Origin: Streptomyces sp. NBC_01198
GTDB lineage: Bacteria > Actinomycetota > Actinomycetes > Streptomycetales > Streptomycetaceae
Reading direction: 5' to 3'
Assembly (NCBI RefSeq): GCF_036010485.1
Contig: NZ_CP108568.1
Location: forward strand, 3,417,001 to 3,481,000
Length of the DNA: 64,000 nt
The notes under the pieces were generated by a model. That model was not told the DNA's origin and made no database searches. It worked only from the letters and a program-made list of their open reading frames with translations. This document shows, in pieces, positions 43,340-51,735 of the stretch; the first letter of the stretch is position 1, and the number at the start of each line of letters is the position of its first letter. The position numbers and the translations under genes are program-made.

Positions 43340-44149
43340 TCAGTTGCCTTCGTAGCCGATGGCCAGGAAGTGGGAGCTGGCGGCGAGGAGTTCGGGGTAG
43401 GGCTCGGCGAGGCGCGCTGCGGTCAGGGCGGACTCGAAGAGGTCCTCGCTCGGTGGAGCTCCCGTGCTCTGCTCGACGGCTTTGAGGAGCGACCAGGTGG
43501 GGCCCTCGACGCCGAAGACCTGGACATCGCGCAGTCCCGCGGTGCGCAGTTCGCCGGCCAGTTCCTCCGCCCGGTGGAAGTAGGCGACGGTGAAGCCGCG
43601 TCGGCCGTCGTAGGTCGAGGTGGCGAGGGTTTCCGCGATCGACTCCCGCAGGCGCTCGGTATGCAGATGCGCCAGCGCGGTGTGTTCGAAGACCGAGGCG
43701 TAACGGTTGATGCCCGCCGCCGCGACGAGTCCGCCGGGACGGGCGACACGAACCGCCTCGCGGAGAGCCTGGAGCCGTTCGTCGCGGTCGGGCAGGTGGT
43801 ACAGCGGGCCGAGCAACGTCACCAAGTCGTACGACCCGTCCTCGGCATCCAGGCTGCGGGCGTCCCCGACGGAAGCCGCACATACGTGGCGGGCCTGCTC
43901 GACATGGCGGGCGACGGGATCGACGAGGTCCACCTCGTAGCCGTCCTGGACCAGCCAGCTCGCGTGCCCACCCGTACCGCCGCCGACGTCGAGCACGCGG
44001 GCGGGCGCCTCCGGCAGGAAGCGGCGCAACAACTCCTGCGTGCGCAGCAGTTCCAGCCGCCCGTCGGCAGAAGAGGTCAGCCGGCTCCCTTCATCGAAGA
44101 CGTGGGCGTAGAAGGTGGTGACCTCAGGCGCCAGCTCAGGGGACGACAT
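43340..44149 (-). CDS. SAM-dependent methyltransferase (class I)
   Basis: 269 residues. SAM-binding motif I is ARVLDVGGGTGGHASWL (about 50-66), followed by DLVDPVARHVEQA (motif II acid) and LLGPLYHLPDRDERLQAL near 115. C-terminal half is substrate-binding. Similar stand-alone enzymes act on small molecules in actinomycetes. It is inside the decayed island. It lies 227 bp upstream of the IS110 transposase start and is probably cargo. Confidence 0.85.
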   Translation of the reverse strand: MSSPELAPEVTTFYAHVFDEGSRLTSSADGRLELLRTQELLRRFLPEAPARVLDVGGGTGGHASWLVQDGYEVDLVDPVARHVEQARHVCAASVGDARSLDAEDGSYDLVTLLGPLYHLPDRDERLQALREAVRVARPGGLVAAAGINRYASVFEHTALAHLHTERLRESIAETLATSTYDGRRGFTVAYFHRAEELAGELRTAGLRDVQVFGVEGPTWSLLKAVEQSTGAPPSEDLFESALTAARLAEPYPELLAASSHFLAIGYEGN

Positions 44150-44392
44150 GTCGGCAGTATCCTCTGCGGCCGGGTGGACCGTCGACGCCCACTCCCCCTT
44201 ACGCCGGCTCCCCCGGAACCGCACGATCGACGCTCCTCGCCACGCCGCTACCTTGCCTTCCACGGCGTGAGGAGACTGCACCTTTTCCATGATTACGCCC
44301 AAGGCCGACCAGTGGATGCGCGCGGCAACAGAGCCTGGCGGAAACGGACGGCCAGCAGAACATGTGCGCACAGCCCTCGGTAGGGTCGCGGC

Positions 44393-44725
44393 ATGGCCGA
44401 GTTCGTGTTCGTGCAGGTGTCGACTGCTACTGAGACACGGAAGCAGGCTGTTCGGCTGGCGGAGTCCGCGGTGCAAGGGCGGCTCGCGGCTGGGGCGCAG
44501 GTTGTTGGGCCGGTGGTGTCGGTGTTCTGGCATCGCGGGGAGTTCGGGACTGGTGAGGAGTGGCAGTTGCTGCTCAAGACCACCGGGGAGCGGTATCCCA
44601 GTTTGGAGGCGCATCTCTTGGAGCACCATCCGTGGGAGAAGCCGGAGGTGGTCGCGGTGCCGATCGTGGCCGGTTCGGAGGCGTACCTGCGCTGGGTTGC
44701 CGACAGCACGAAGCCGGACGCATAG
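44393..44725 (+). CDS. cutA: CutA-like divalent-cation tolerance protein
   Basis: 110 residues, a little shorter and more diverged than usual CutA. It keeps the ferredoxin-like pattern: EFVFVQVSTATETRKQAVRL, then VVSVFWHRGEFGTGEEWQLLLKT (matching the family's YxWxGxxxxxxExxxxxKT), and PEVVAVPIVAGSEAYLRWV at the end. Forms trimers; linked to copper tolerance in E. coli, but its general role is unclear. A TAGGGT box seven bases before the ATG suggests a leaderless mRNA. Confidence 0.85.
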   Translation: MAEFVFVQVSTATETRKQAVRLAESAVQGRLAAGAQVVGPVVSVFWHRGEFGTGEEWQLLLKTTGERYPSLEAHLLEHHPWEKPEVVAVPIVAGSEAYLRWVADSTKPDA

Positions 44726-44767
44726 GCGTCAGACCACAGCGGATTTCTCCAGTACCGCGTCCACCAT

Positions 44768-45319
44768 GTGGAGCCCCCGGTGGACCTCGGCGCACGACGG
44801 GCTCACGTGGTGCGGGCGTGTGTCGACGAGAAGGGCGTCCTCCACCTGGACACCCCCAAGAACCACGAGCAGCGCTCGGTGCCGCTCCCCCGGTTCCTCC
44901 TCGACGAACTGGCCGCCCGTATCGACGGCCGCAGGCCGGACCTGCTCCTCTTCACCGCACCTCAGGGCGGCCCCTTGCGGATCAGCAACTTCCGCGGCCG
45001 CTTCTTCGACCCGGCGGTCCGCGCGGCCGGACTCGGCCACCTCCACCTGACTCCGCACAAGCTGCGTCACACCGCCGCCTCGCTCGCCATCGCCAGCGGC
45101 GCCGACGTGAACGTCATCCAGACGATGCTCGGCCACAAGTCCGCGACCCTCACCCTCGACGTCTACGGCCACCTCTTCCCCGACCGCCTCGACGAGGTCT
45201 CCGACAAGATGGACGAGCGCCGAGCCATGCTGCTCGCCAAGGCTCAGGCCGAGACGACACTGAGGCCGCCAGCCCGGCGAGGAGAGAGGAGGACGTCCGC
45301 CTCACTGCGCTGCCACTGA
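44768..45319 (+). pseudogene. Tyrosine integrase, C-terminal relic
   Basis: The frame encodes only the catalytic half of a phage/AICE-type integrase: SVPLPRFLLDELAARI, then HLTPHKLRHTAASLAIASGA (His-x-x-Arg box), MLGHKSATLTLDVYGHLFPD (His and nucleophile Tyr). The N-terminal DNA-binding domain and the first catalytic Arg are missing. The start region lacks a ribosome site. It is probably the remains of the island's own integrase, now inactive. Its sequence differs from the intact integrase at 58904-60289. Confidence 0.75.
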
Positions 45320-45362
45320 CAAGGCGTCGGGCGTCCGCACTCGGCTCCGGCTGGGACCCACC

Positions 45363-45854
45363 TCAGATGTGAGCTCTGATCTGCTTCACCGAATGTCCGA
45401 GCGCATCGGCGATTGCGGCCAGTTCCTCGTCCTCGAACCAGTCACGTTCGGGGTTCCAGACGGCGATCTCGAAGCGCGCGAAGCCACAGGGCCAGTCGTA
45501 GTCCAACAGGTCCAGCGATGTGGCGGCGCCGCAGCAGGGCACCTCCACAGCCAGGGTGGCAAAGCCGTCCTGGCCGTGGTCATCGAGCCGGTCGGCCCAC
45601 CACTCGGTGTCGATCGAGGCTCGGCACTGGGGGCAGCGGATTCGTTCGAGGTTAGCGCCGCAGTCGACGACGGTGAGGACGTCGTGCCAGGTGGTGTCGA
45701 TCTCGACTTCCACGCCGCCGGGCAGCCCGGGAGCCAGTTCCTCTGCGAGCGCGGCAGTCCGCTCGCCTGCGGCCCGGTCGGGCTGCCACCAAGGGTCGGT
45801 CGGAATGATCGACAGGACGTCGTCGCTCATGGGCTCACTCGATTCATCGGGCAC
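45363..45854 (-). CDS. Hypothetical protein with Cys pairs
   Basis: 163 residues (ATG 45830 would give 155). It contains VVDCGANLERIRCPQCRASI and later EVPCCGAATSLD, four or more cysteines that could bind zinc. The end FEIAVWNPERDWFEDEELAAIADALG resembles proteins co-occurring with contact-dependent toxins, but no family can be named with confidence. It lies next to the second attachment core. Confidence 0.65.
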   Translation of the reverse strand: MPDESSEPMSDDVLSIIPTDPWWQPDRAAGERTAALAEELAPGLPGGVEVEIDTTWHDVLTVVDCGANLERIRCPQCRASIDTEWWADRLDDHGQDGFATLAVEVPCCGAATSLDLLDYDWPCGFARFEIAVWNPERDWFEDEELAAIADALGHSVKQIRAHI

Positions 45855-46083
45855 AAGCCGTCGGCGGGCGTCGTGACCGTAGTGGCCGGGTCATCGCCCT
45901 GAAGGCACCGTAGCCAGAGCACCGCTCCCAACATCTCCGGCCCATGGACTGAAGCGCCTCCGGGGCCGCGCTCCCGGGGCACCCCAGCACCGCGACCCCG
46001 CGTGATGTGTGCTGAATGTGTGCCGGGCGACCCGGCCTCACCGACCGGGACCGGGTGAAGGCGCCCTGACGAGGCAAGAAAAA

Positions 46084-46126
46084 GAGCCTCCTGTCGGGTT
46101 CGAACCGACGACCTACGCTTTACAAG
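46084..46126. repeat. Attachment-site core, middle copy
   Basis: 43 bp identical to 60336-60378 at the tRNA-Thr gene. It is the left junction (attL) of the AICE and the right junction of the older island. The tRNA terminator-like T-run (read on the minus strand) lies immediately to its left, as at 40319. Confidence 0.9.
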
Positions 46127-46628
46127 TTGTCCGATCTTGGTCCGTGGCCGTCCGCTGGCATCCATCACCGCAGATCACACGGTTACCCGGACGTACATGG
46201 ACGACAGGGGAACAGGGCGGACAGTGAACCAACCGAGACCACAACTGAGACTGTTGTCGGCCCATTGCCCGACACGCTCCGTGAGGGGGAGTGGTGGTGA
46301 ACTACTCAACTGGTGACGGGGCTTCTGGTCTGGGGCCGCTGTCAGCGTGCTGGCCTGCCGTGAGTGCCATGCGCCGCTGACCAGAGACGGCGTGGCTGGG
46401 CTCCAGAACTCAAGGCCCACACTCATCTAGGAACCGTTGCCCGACTCCCACGAGGAGGGGCTCTGATGTCCAGCGAAGTGGCTGACGAGACCGCCTCCAT
46501 GAGGGACAGTTACTGATGGCGGCACGACCGTCTGAAAGCCCAAGACGTGTTGGAGTGTAGACCAATTCAAAAGCGGGTCATTGCCGAATGAGCGTCCGCC
46601 TGACGATACCCAAAAAAAGGAAGTGAAG
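46127..46628. other. Left-end region of the AICE, no clear gene
   Basis: About 500 bases. A 24-bp stretch near 46224-46250 resembles the end of the intact integrase gene (encoding PTETTTET against PTETRTET), perhaps a relic of an earlier integrase. A GAGGAGGGG site precedes a 16-codon frame (46466-46516), too short to judge. The last 100 bases are AT-rich and should hold the promoter of the next gene. Confidence 0.4.
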
Positions 46629-47969
46629 ATGGCTGAGATTACCGCGACGAAAGTAGTGGACATGAGCCCCGCGGCAATTTCTATTGTCTCGGCCGCCGAT
46701 CAGTTCGCTCGCCAGACGAACTCAATCTCAGAAATTAACCGGACGGTGTTGCCGGAACTGGAGGAAAAGGCAAAGGATCGTTCACAGCGAATCATCACGG
46801 AAGCATTGAAGAGCGTCCCTGAGTCCGACGTTCCTGAAGTGATCAAGGGAATGAGAGATCTCGCTGGTGGCATCCTCTCGGTGACGAACCATCAAACCGA
46901 AGGAGTGGAGCCCTTTACATTGAAACTTGAAGGCTCTCCAGGTGCCGCTCTGTCCCACGTCGTTATGACGGGATTTGATCAGATACAGAGTGCGCCGCAT
47001 CACGAGCTACTGCGAAAATCGCTACTCGTATCAGCGGTTTCAGGATTTGAGGTTCTGTTTGGGAAGATAGCACGCTCGGTATTCGAGGTAAATTCCACTG
47101 CCCTCAATGATTCTGACTACTCTTTCACACTGCACCAACTCTCCGATTTCTCAACCATAGCTGACGCAAGAGAATTTTTGATTGAACGACAGGTCAACAA
47201 GCTCCTATTTGACAGCCTCGATGGCTGGGAGAAGTGGATCAAGCGGGCAGCCGGGGGCGTCTCAATGGTCGCACTCCCTGTTGACTGGGACAAGGTGCGC
47301 GAAACCTTCGCCCGCAGAAATCTCATTGTCCACGCAGATGGCGTTGTAAATCACATCTACCTGGATATCATCGGAAAGACGCAAGATCAGGCGCTCAAGG
47401 TCCACGTGGGAGACAGGCTAGAAGTCAATGGTGAGTACCTGGATACGAGCATTCAAGAAATCCTGGCACTCGGTCGACTGCTTAGCATTGACGTGGGAAT
47501 GAAGTTGTACAAGAACGAGAAGGGCGCCTACGTCAACGTACTGTTGAGCGAAATCAATCGCCTATCGCATCGAAAAATGTGGCGAGCTAATATTGCACTT
47601 TCGACCTACGCCCTCGGATGCGAATTGACTCGTAGTCAGGAACTGCAGGCCCGTACTCAAGGCTGGGTAGCCAGAAAAGAGGAGTTCGGACTAGATGCCA
47701 TCAAGGGAGAAGTTGAAGCATGGGACGTAAGCGGCTTGGCTCCGATTTACTCTCTACGCAAAGACGCCATACTAGGCAAAGATTCAACCCGGGATAAGTT
47801 GCGTAAGCTACTGCAGGACGGGACACTTAACGTGTTCGAGGTAGCGACAGATCCGATCTATGCAAATTTCAGGGAGCAGATGAAAGCCGAAATAGCTAGT
47901 CGCTCCAGTTTTGCAGAGGAAGACGATTCTTCTACAGGTATCGAATCTGAGGATTCCTCTACGGAATGA
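46629..47969 (+). CDS. Low-GC cargo protein with HEPN-type RNase motif
   Basis: 446 residues from ATG 46629 (AGGAAGTGAAG upstream). Base composition is near 50% GC, far below its neighbours, indicating recent acquisition. A helical core is followed by KVRETFARRNLIVHADGVVN, which contains R230-x4-H235, the Rx4-6H signature of HEPN ribonucleases. It also contains the 'R(N)xxVH.DG.(V/I)...Y' pattern seen in HEPN proteins of abortive-infection systems. A preceding helix pair (SLLVSAVSGFEVLFGKIARSVF) fits the same fold. The rest has no known motif; the tail is acidic. Probable defence or toxin-like cargo, function inferred only. Confidence 0.65.
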   Translation: MAEITATKVVDMSPAAISIVSAADQFARQTNSISEINRTVLPELEEKAKDRSQRIITEALKSVPESDVPEVIKGMRDLAGGILSVTNHQTEGVEPFTLKLEGSPGAALSHVVMTGFDQIQSAPHHELLRKSLLVSAVSGFEVLFGKIARSVFEVNSTALNDSDYSFTLHQLSDFSTIADAREFLIERQVNKLLFDSLDGWEKWIKRAAGGVSMVALPVDWDKVRETFARRNLIVHADGVVNHIYLDIIGKTQDQALKVHVGDRLEVNGEYLDTSIQEILALGRLLSIDVGMKLYKNEKGAYVNVLLSEINRLSHRKMWRANIALSTYALGCELTRSQELQARTQGWVARKEEFGLDAIKGEVEAWDVSGLAPIYSLRKDAILGKDSTRDKLRKLLQDGTLNVFEVATDPIYANFREQMKAEIASRSSFAEEDDSSTGIESEDSSTE

Positions 47970-48034
47970 TGGCCAGTGCGACACGGCCGCGGCTCTCTGG
48001 CAGGACTACCGGGAGCGCCGCGGATAGGGGCCGG

Positions 48035-48604
48035 TCATCGCCAATGACGTAGAGGTTCTGGGGACGGTACAGCATCGGTGAATCGTGACATGGTGGAGCA
48101 GGTGGCGCGCTGTGCCAGCCACCCGGAGACTCGCGGCCCACCGTTGACAGCGCCCCCCTCATGGACGGTCCGTACGTGCTCGAAACCCTGGCGAAGGTAG
48201 TAGCGCTGCAACGCCTCGTTCGTGGTCCACGCATCGAGCCGTAGCCACTTCGCCCCTGCGCGGTAGGCCCGATCCCCTGCCCAGTCGAGCAACCGCCCGC
48301 CGACGTTTGCGCCGGCATGGGTGCGGGCCACCGTCAGCTTGTTCACGAAAACGGACGGCTCACTCAGTTCATCGTCGGTCCAGAGCCCATCTTCGGCCGT
48401 GGTGGTGAGGGTTATGGTCGCGGCCGTCAGATCACCGTCGCGCACCATGAAGACCGTCCCAGCCTGGATCGTGGCCAGCAGACGGTCAGCCGGGTACGGG
48501 CGACTCCACTGGTCGCTGCCAAGCTCGCTCAGCCAACCGGCTGCCTCTCGGCGGAAAGCCAGCAGGGTGGACAGGTCGTCCTCGCGGGCAGGCGTGATGA
48601 TCAC
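48035..48604 (-). CDS. GNAT-family N-acetyltransferase
   Basis: 189 residues. The GNAT core includes VNKLTVARTHAGANVGGRLLDWAGDRA, whose pyrophosphate loop is a variant of R/Q-x-x-G-x-G/A, then LRLDAWTTNEALQRYYLRQGF, the usual C-terminal motif. Its ATG overlaps the stop of the GntR gene (ATGA). In pSAM2-type elements the gene next to the GntR repressor korSA encodes the Nudix protein Pif; here an acetyltransferase takes that place. Substrate unknown. Confidence 0.85.
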   Translation of the reverse strand: MIITPAREDDLSTLLAFRREAAGWLSELGSDQWSRPYPADRLLATIQAGTVFMVRDGDLTAATITLTTTAEDGLWTDDELSEPSVFVNKLTVARTHAGANVGGRLLDWAGDRAYRAGAKWLRLDAWTTNEALQRYYLRQGFEHVRTVHEGGAVNGGPRVSGWLAQRATCSTMSRFTDAVPSPEPLRHWR

Positions 48605-49368
48605 TGGGTCTCGTCTCTCCCGGACAGGTCGCCGATCTCGTAGTTCATCCGGTTGAGATCACCGCGGAACGTCGTGACGGTGCAGCGTATCGGCCGACTA
48701 TCTGAGTAGCCCGTACGAGTCCAGAGCAGCACCGGAACCCCTGCGGCGATCTCCAGCAGGCGGGATTCTTCCGGGGTCGGCATCCGTGTCGCGATCTCAT
48801 CGAAGTACCCGATCTGCTTGATGTCGCGGTCAGCGAGGTAGCGCGTCGTTCCCTCCGCGATGTCGCCCGGCTCGGCGATCCGCGGCGCCAGCTCAGCCAG
48901 CCACCCCGGGTAGTACGTTGCCTGCGTCGACCACGGGACGTCATCGACGTACCGATGACAGAAGCGCAGCACGGTCGTGGAGGCTTCCTCCACCTTGAGC
49001 CTGTCCGCTGTGTACTCGGTCGCCGGCACAATCTCCACGCGGAAGGTCTGGCGGGGCCGTCGCCCGGCGTTCGTGACGTCAGTGCTGTACGCGTCACCGT
49101 TCTGCGGGAAATTCAGATCCTCGAACCGAGAAGCGTTGAGTTCGAAGACCTCGTGTGAGCGAACCTCGTAGCCGAGTCCCTGACTCGATGAGATCAGACC
49201 CTCCGTGACCAGCAGGTTAAGGCCTGCTCGGATCGTGTTGCGCGATGCGTCGAAGCGAGTGCTCAGCTCGCTCTCGGAGGGCAGGCGCGCGCCTGGCCCG
49301 TACTTGCCATCGGTGATCTCGCGACGCAGCGCGTCGGCGATGACCCGGTACTTCGGCTGCTGGCTCAT
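48601..49368 (-). CDS. GntR/HutC-type repressor (KorSA-like)
   Basis: 255 residues: an N-terminal winged helix (about 5-65; YRVIADALRREITDGKYGPG and LPSESELSTRFDASRNTIRA) and a C-terminal UTRA ligand-binding domain (about 90-250). In AICEs such as pSAM2 the homologue KorSA represses replication and transfer genes. ATG 49368 lies very near its GGAGG, so GTG 49386 is a serious alternative. Two CTTGT...ACAAG-type sites lie upstream. Coupled to the acetyltransferase gene. Confidence 0.85.
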   Translation of the reverse strand: MSQQPKYRVIADALRREITDGKYGPGARLPSESELSTRFDASRNTIRAGLNLLVTEGLISSSQGLGYEVRSHEVFELNASRFEDLNFPQNGDAYSTDVTNAGRRPRQTFRVEIVPATEYTADRLKVEEASTTVLRFCHRYVDDVPWSTQATYYPGWLAELAPRIAEPGDIAEGTTRYLADRDIKQIGYFDEIATRMPTPEESRLLEIAAGVPVLLWTRTGYSDSRPIRCTVTTFRGDLNRMNYEIGDLSGRDETQ

Positions 49369-49394
49369 GCCTCCATCATGACGCACTCGCTCAA

Positions 49395-49477
49395 CTTGTT
49401 CCTACATGCTCGTCCAAACCGCTTGACGGCCCGCGTCCGCGGGTGCAGCATCATGGACATCAGCTTGTTCCTACAAG
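49395..49477. promoter_or_regulatory. Pair of candidate GntR operators
   Basis: CTTGTTCCTACAAG at 49464-49477 is a dyad of CTTGT/ACAAG with a 4-bp centre. CTTGTTCCTACATG at 49395-49408 is a second copy with one changed base. Centres are 69 bp apart, in the control region of the GntR gene. The arm spacing matches sites bound by HutC-type GntR regulators. Confidence 0.6.
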
Positions 49478-49974
49478 TTGACCAAGAGGTTCAAGCAGGT
49501 TAAGTACGCCCGAAAGCCCTGGACAGGGCTGGAGAGGCGGCACAGGGCGGGGACGCTGCAATCCCGCTAAAGGCCAGGCGGAACAGGGTTTCGGCCCGAA
49601 CTGGCGAGGTGGCCCGGCGACCGCGAGCAACGGCCGGCGCGTGGGGACAACGGTCCCCCTTGCAGTGCTTCACCCTTTGTCCGCACGACCGAGAGGAGAT
49701 CCGCCGAAGTACACCGGGCGCACACCTGGCATGACCAGCCAGTTGCGGCCCATCGCGTCATTGCGTGGTGCCGATCAGGCGGGATAGCCGCTGGCACCGC
49801 GGGTGCGTGTCGAGCGTGCACGGTCCGGCGCCGCCGCCGTCCAACGGGGCGGCTCCGGTCCGTGGCTGCTCGAACCGATCAGCCAACGCCCACCTTGAAC
49901 GGCGCGCACCCCCGGAGCTGCAACTCCGGGGGTGCTGGTTGGGCCGTTCCCACCGTCTAAGGAGCGCACGACCC
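49478..49974. other. Untranslated region before the transfer operon
   Basis: About 500 bases without a supported gene between the divergent repressor and the transfer genes. A perfect 12-bp hairpin (GCACCCCCGGAG 49906-49917, CTCCGGGGGTGC 49924-49935) lies 40 bp before the first gene and could act as an attenuator. No homologue of the pSAM2 activator pra was seen. Confidence 0.45.
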
Positions 49975-50265
49975 ATGAGAAGTATCGTCGCTGGTCACGT
50001 GGCTGTCACAGCCACCGATTTTGTGGAACTCGCACTCGGTACCCCGCTGGAACTGTGGCTGGGTGTCCAGGGAGAGACCGAGGACGAACGCGCCGCCCGG
50101 CTCGCCGCGGCAGCCGACATCCTCGCTGACGACCCGACCATGCCCGACCGGGTGAGCCAGGTCGCCGCTGAGGTGATCGAGGCGTACGCGCCGGAGCTGT
50201 TCAACGTCGCCACGCTGCCGCAGCCCATGCACCGCCGGCCGCGCCGGAAGGGGACGGCGGCATGA
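49975..50265 (+). CDS. AICE hypothetical protein
   Basis: 96 residues, acidic helical middle (GETEDERAARLAAAADILAD) and basic end (HRRPRRKGTAA). First gene of the plus-strand transfer operon, with an AAGGAG ribosome site. Its stop overlaps the next start. No known domain. Confidence 0.65.
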   Translation: MRSIVAGHVAVTATDFVELALGTPLELWLGVQGETEDERAARLAAAADILADDPTMPDRVSQVAAEVIEAYAPELFNVATLPQPMHRRPRRKGTAA

Positions 50266-50594
50266 ACGAGGCGACCACCGTTGCCGGTCAGGGCGTGGCG
50301 CTGGGAGCGCTCGCGCAGATCACGGCCGCGTTCGGGCACCTGCCCGCAGCGTGCTTCGACATCAACGACGTGTACCCGGACCGGGTGCAGATCTCCGTGC
50401 ACGACAGCCTGACGCACTTTGAGCAGTGGCGGACCGCGCTGGGCATCCCGGCGGGCGCGGTGGATTACGGCACGCTCACCGCGAGCATGGACCTGACGGT
50501 CTTCGGCTCGTTCGCCGGTGCCGAGATCAAGCTGTGTGGATTCGCACCGCTGCTACCCGTTCCCGTCGCTGCGGCTGCGGGCGGTGCGGCATGA
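50262..50594 (+). CDS. AICE hypothetical protein
   Basis: 110 residues, mixed alpha/beta (VALGALAQITAAFGHLPAAC, then VYPDRVQISVHDSLTHFEQW). Both ends overlap neighbouring genes by ATGA. Such small proteins commonly sit before DUF2637 genes in Streptomyces AICEs; their role is unknown. Confidence 0.65.
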   Translation: MNEATTVAGQGVALGALAQITAAFGHLPAACFDINDVYPDRVQISVHDSLTHFEQWRTALGIPAGAVDYGTLTASMDLTVFGSFAGAEIKLCGFAPLLPVPVAAAAGGAA

Positions 50595-51553
50595 GCGCCC
50601 CGCAGATCGTGCGGCCGGAGTTGCCGCCGCTGTCGGGTGTTGACCGGGTGCTGCTGGTTGCGGCAACGGTGCTGGGTGTGGGGGTGGGCGGTGTGGGGCT
50701 GGCGATGAGCTTCGACACCGTGTCTGCCGCTGCTGCCCGCTGGGGGTTCACGACGCCGGGCATGCTGCCGCTGGCGATCGACCTGGCCATTCCGGTGTTC
50801 ACCGTGGTGAACCTGCTGTTGATCCGGATGGACATGCCGCTTGCCTGGGTACGGTTCGTGCCGTGGCTGCTGACGGGTGTGACGTGCTGGCTGAACATCG
50901 CTGCGGGCACGTCGGTGTCGGCGAAGGTGGCGCACGGCACGATGCCGCTGTTGTGGGTGGTGCTCTCCGAGGTGGCCGCGCACGTCTACGCGGCAGGGAT
51001 CGGTGCGGTGACCGGTCGGCGGATGGAGAAGATCCGCCGGTCCCGCTGGCTGCTCGCCCCCGTCAGCACGTTCACGCTGTGGCGGCGGATGACGCTGTGG
51101 GAGATCACTTCCTATGGCGACGCGCTCGCCCGGGAGCGGGAACGGCAGCTCGCCCGCGCAGACCTCCGGGCAGAGCACGGCCGCCGGTGGCGGTCCAAGA
51201 CCGACCGGCGTACCCGGGTGCTGCTCAAGCTCGGGGAACTCGCCCCCGCCACTGCCGACCCTGAGCCGGTTCCGGCACCGGAAGGCCCAGTGCCCGCTGT
51301 GCCGCCGGTCCCGCCGAAGCCGCAGGCGCGCAAGCGCCCCGCGAAGCCCCCGGTCAAGTCCGGTCGCCGGACGCTGGACGACGTACTCAGCGAGGCGCGT
51401 GCGGTCACGGCCGCGTGGCCTGTCGAGCATCTGACGGCGGAGCGTATCCGGCAGGCCGTGAGTTGCGGCGCCGCCCACTCCCGGACCGTGCGGGACGCGC
51501 TGCGTGCGGACCGCACGGCGGGCGATAGCGGTCCTGAGGCGGTGGCGGCATGA
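50591..51553 (+). CDS. DUF2637 membrane protein
   Basis: 320 residues. Four membrane helices in the first 150 residues with the DUF2637 pattern (MSFDTVSAAAARWGF, then PLAIDLAIPVFTVVNLLLI, then WLNIAAGTSVSAKVAHGTMP and VLSEVAAHVY). A basic linker RRMEKIRRSRWLLAPVSTFT follows. The cytoplasmic C-terminus is proline-rich and ends with a possible winged-helix segment (LDDVLSEARAVTAAWP...LTAERIRQAV). Such proteins are typical of conjugative AICEs and plasmids, probably in spread. ATGA overlaps both neighbours. Confidence 0.8.
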   Translation: MSAPQIVRPELPPLSGVDRVLLVAATVLGVGVGGVGLAMSFDTVSAAAARWGFTTPGMLPLAIDLAIPVFTVVNLLLIRMDMPLAWVRFVPWLLTGVTCWLNIAAGTSVSAKVAHGTMPLLWVVLSEVAAHVYAAGIGAVTGRRMEKIRRSRWLLAPVSTFTLWRRMTLWEITSYGDALARERERQLARADLRAEHGRRWRSKTDRRTRVLLKLGELAPATADPEPVPAPEGPVPAVPPVPPKPQARKRPAKPPVKSGRRTLDDVLSEARAVTAAWPVEHLTAERIRQAVSCGAAHSRTVRDALRADRTAGDSGPEAVAA

Positions 51554-51735
51554 GCGGCCTGTTAGCTGCTGCCGCGGCCGGCATACCGCTGGCCGGTGGC
51601 TGGTCGGCCCACTTGATCTGGTTCCGACACCGGTTGAACACGGCTCGCCGTGACCCGCTGACGGGGCTGTGGACGCGGGACGGCTTCACCCGCCGCGCCA
51701 CCGCCCTGCTGCGGGACCCCCGGGCGGTGGCGTGA
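51550..51735 (+). CDS. Mini-protein resembling the start of a GGDEF domain
   Basis: 61 residues: one hydrophobic helix, then RRDPLTGLWTRDGFTRRA, which is exactly the helix-turn that opens GGDEF domains (DxLTGLxNRxxF). The catalytic part is absent: the frame stops and the next gene starts in the stop (TGATG). It may be a decayed or deliberately minimal form of the GGDEF-like genes seen in AICEs. Confidence 0.55.
   Translation: MSGLLAAAAAGIPLAGGWSAHLIWFRHRLNTARRDPLTGLWTRDGFTRRATALLRDPRAVA

Larger units (their letters stand above)
40319..46126. mobile_element. Decayed integrative island in tRNA-Thr
   Basis: About 5.8 kb bounded by two 43-bp attachment cores and containing Uma2, a hypothetical gene, an IS110 insertion, a methyltransferase, cutA, an integrase C-terminal relic and a zinc-ribbon-like protein. 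No replication, transfer or complete integrase gene remains. It is probably an older element that entered before the AICE to its right. Confidence 0.6.

Noticed and set aside
44768..45319. Functional second integrase
   Set aside because: The N-terminal domain and first catalytic Arg are missing, and there is no ribosome site at the start.
40319..46126. Additional tRNA genes at the two left attachment cores
   Set aside because: Both contain only the 3' part of the tRNA through the anticodon loop; no D-arm or 5' acceptor strand is present.
46175..46426. 83-codon minus-strand frame next to attL
   Set aside because: No good start, no domain, and its DNA overlaps the integrase-tail-like sequence on the plus strand.
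49567..49821. 84-codon minus-strand frame in the gap before the transfer operon
   Set aside because: No ribosome site, arginine/proline/alanine-rich shadow-like composition, and it crosses the presumed control region.
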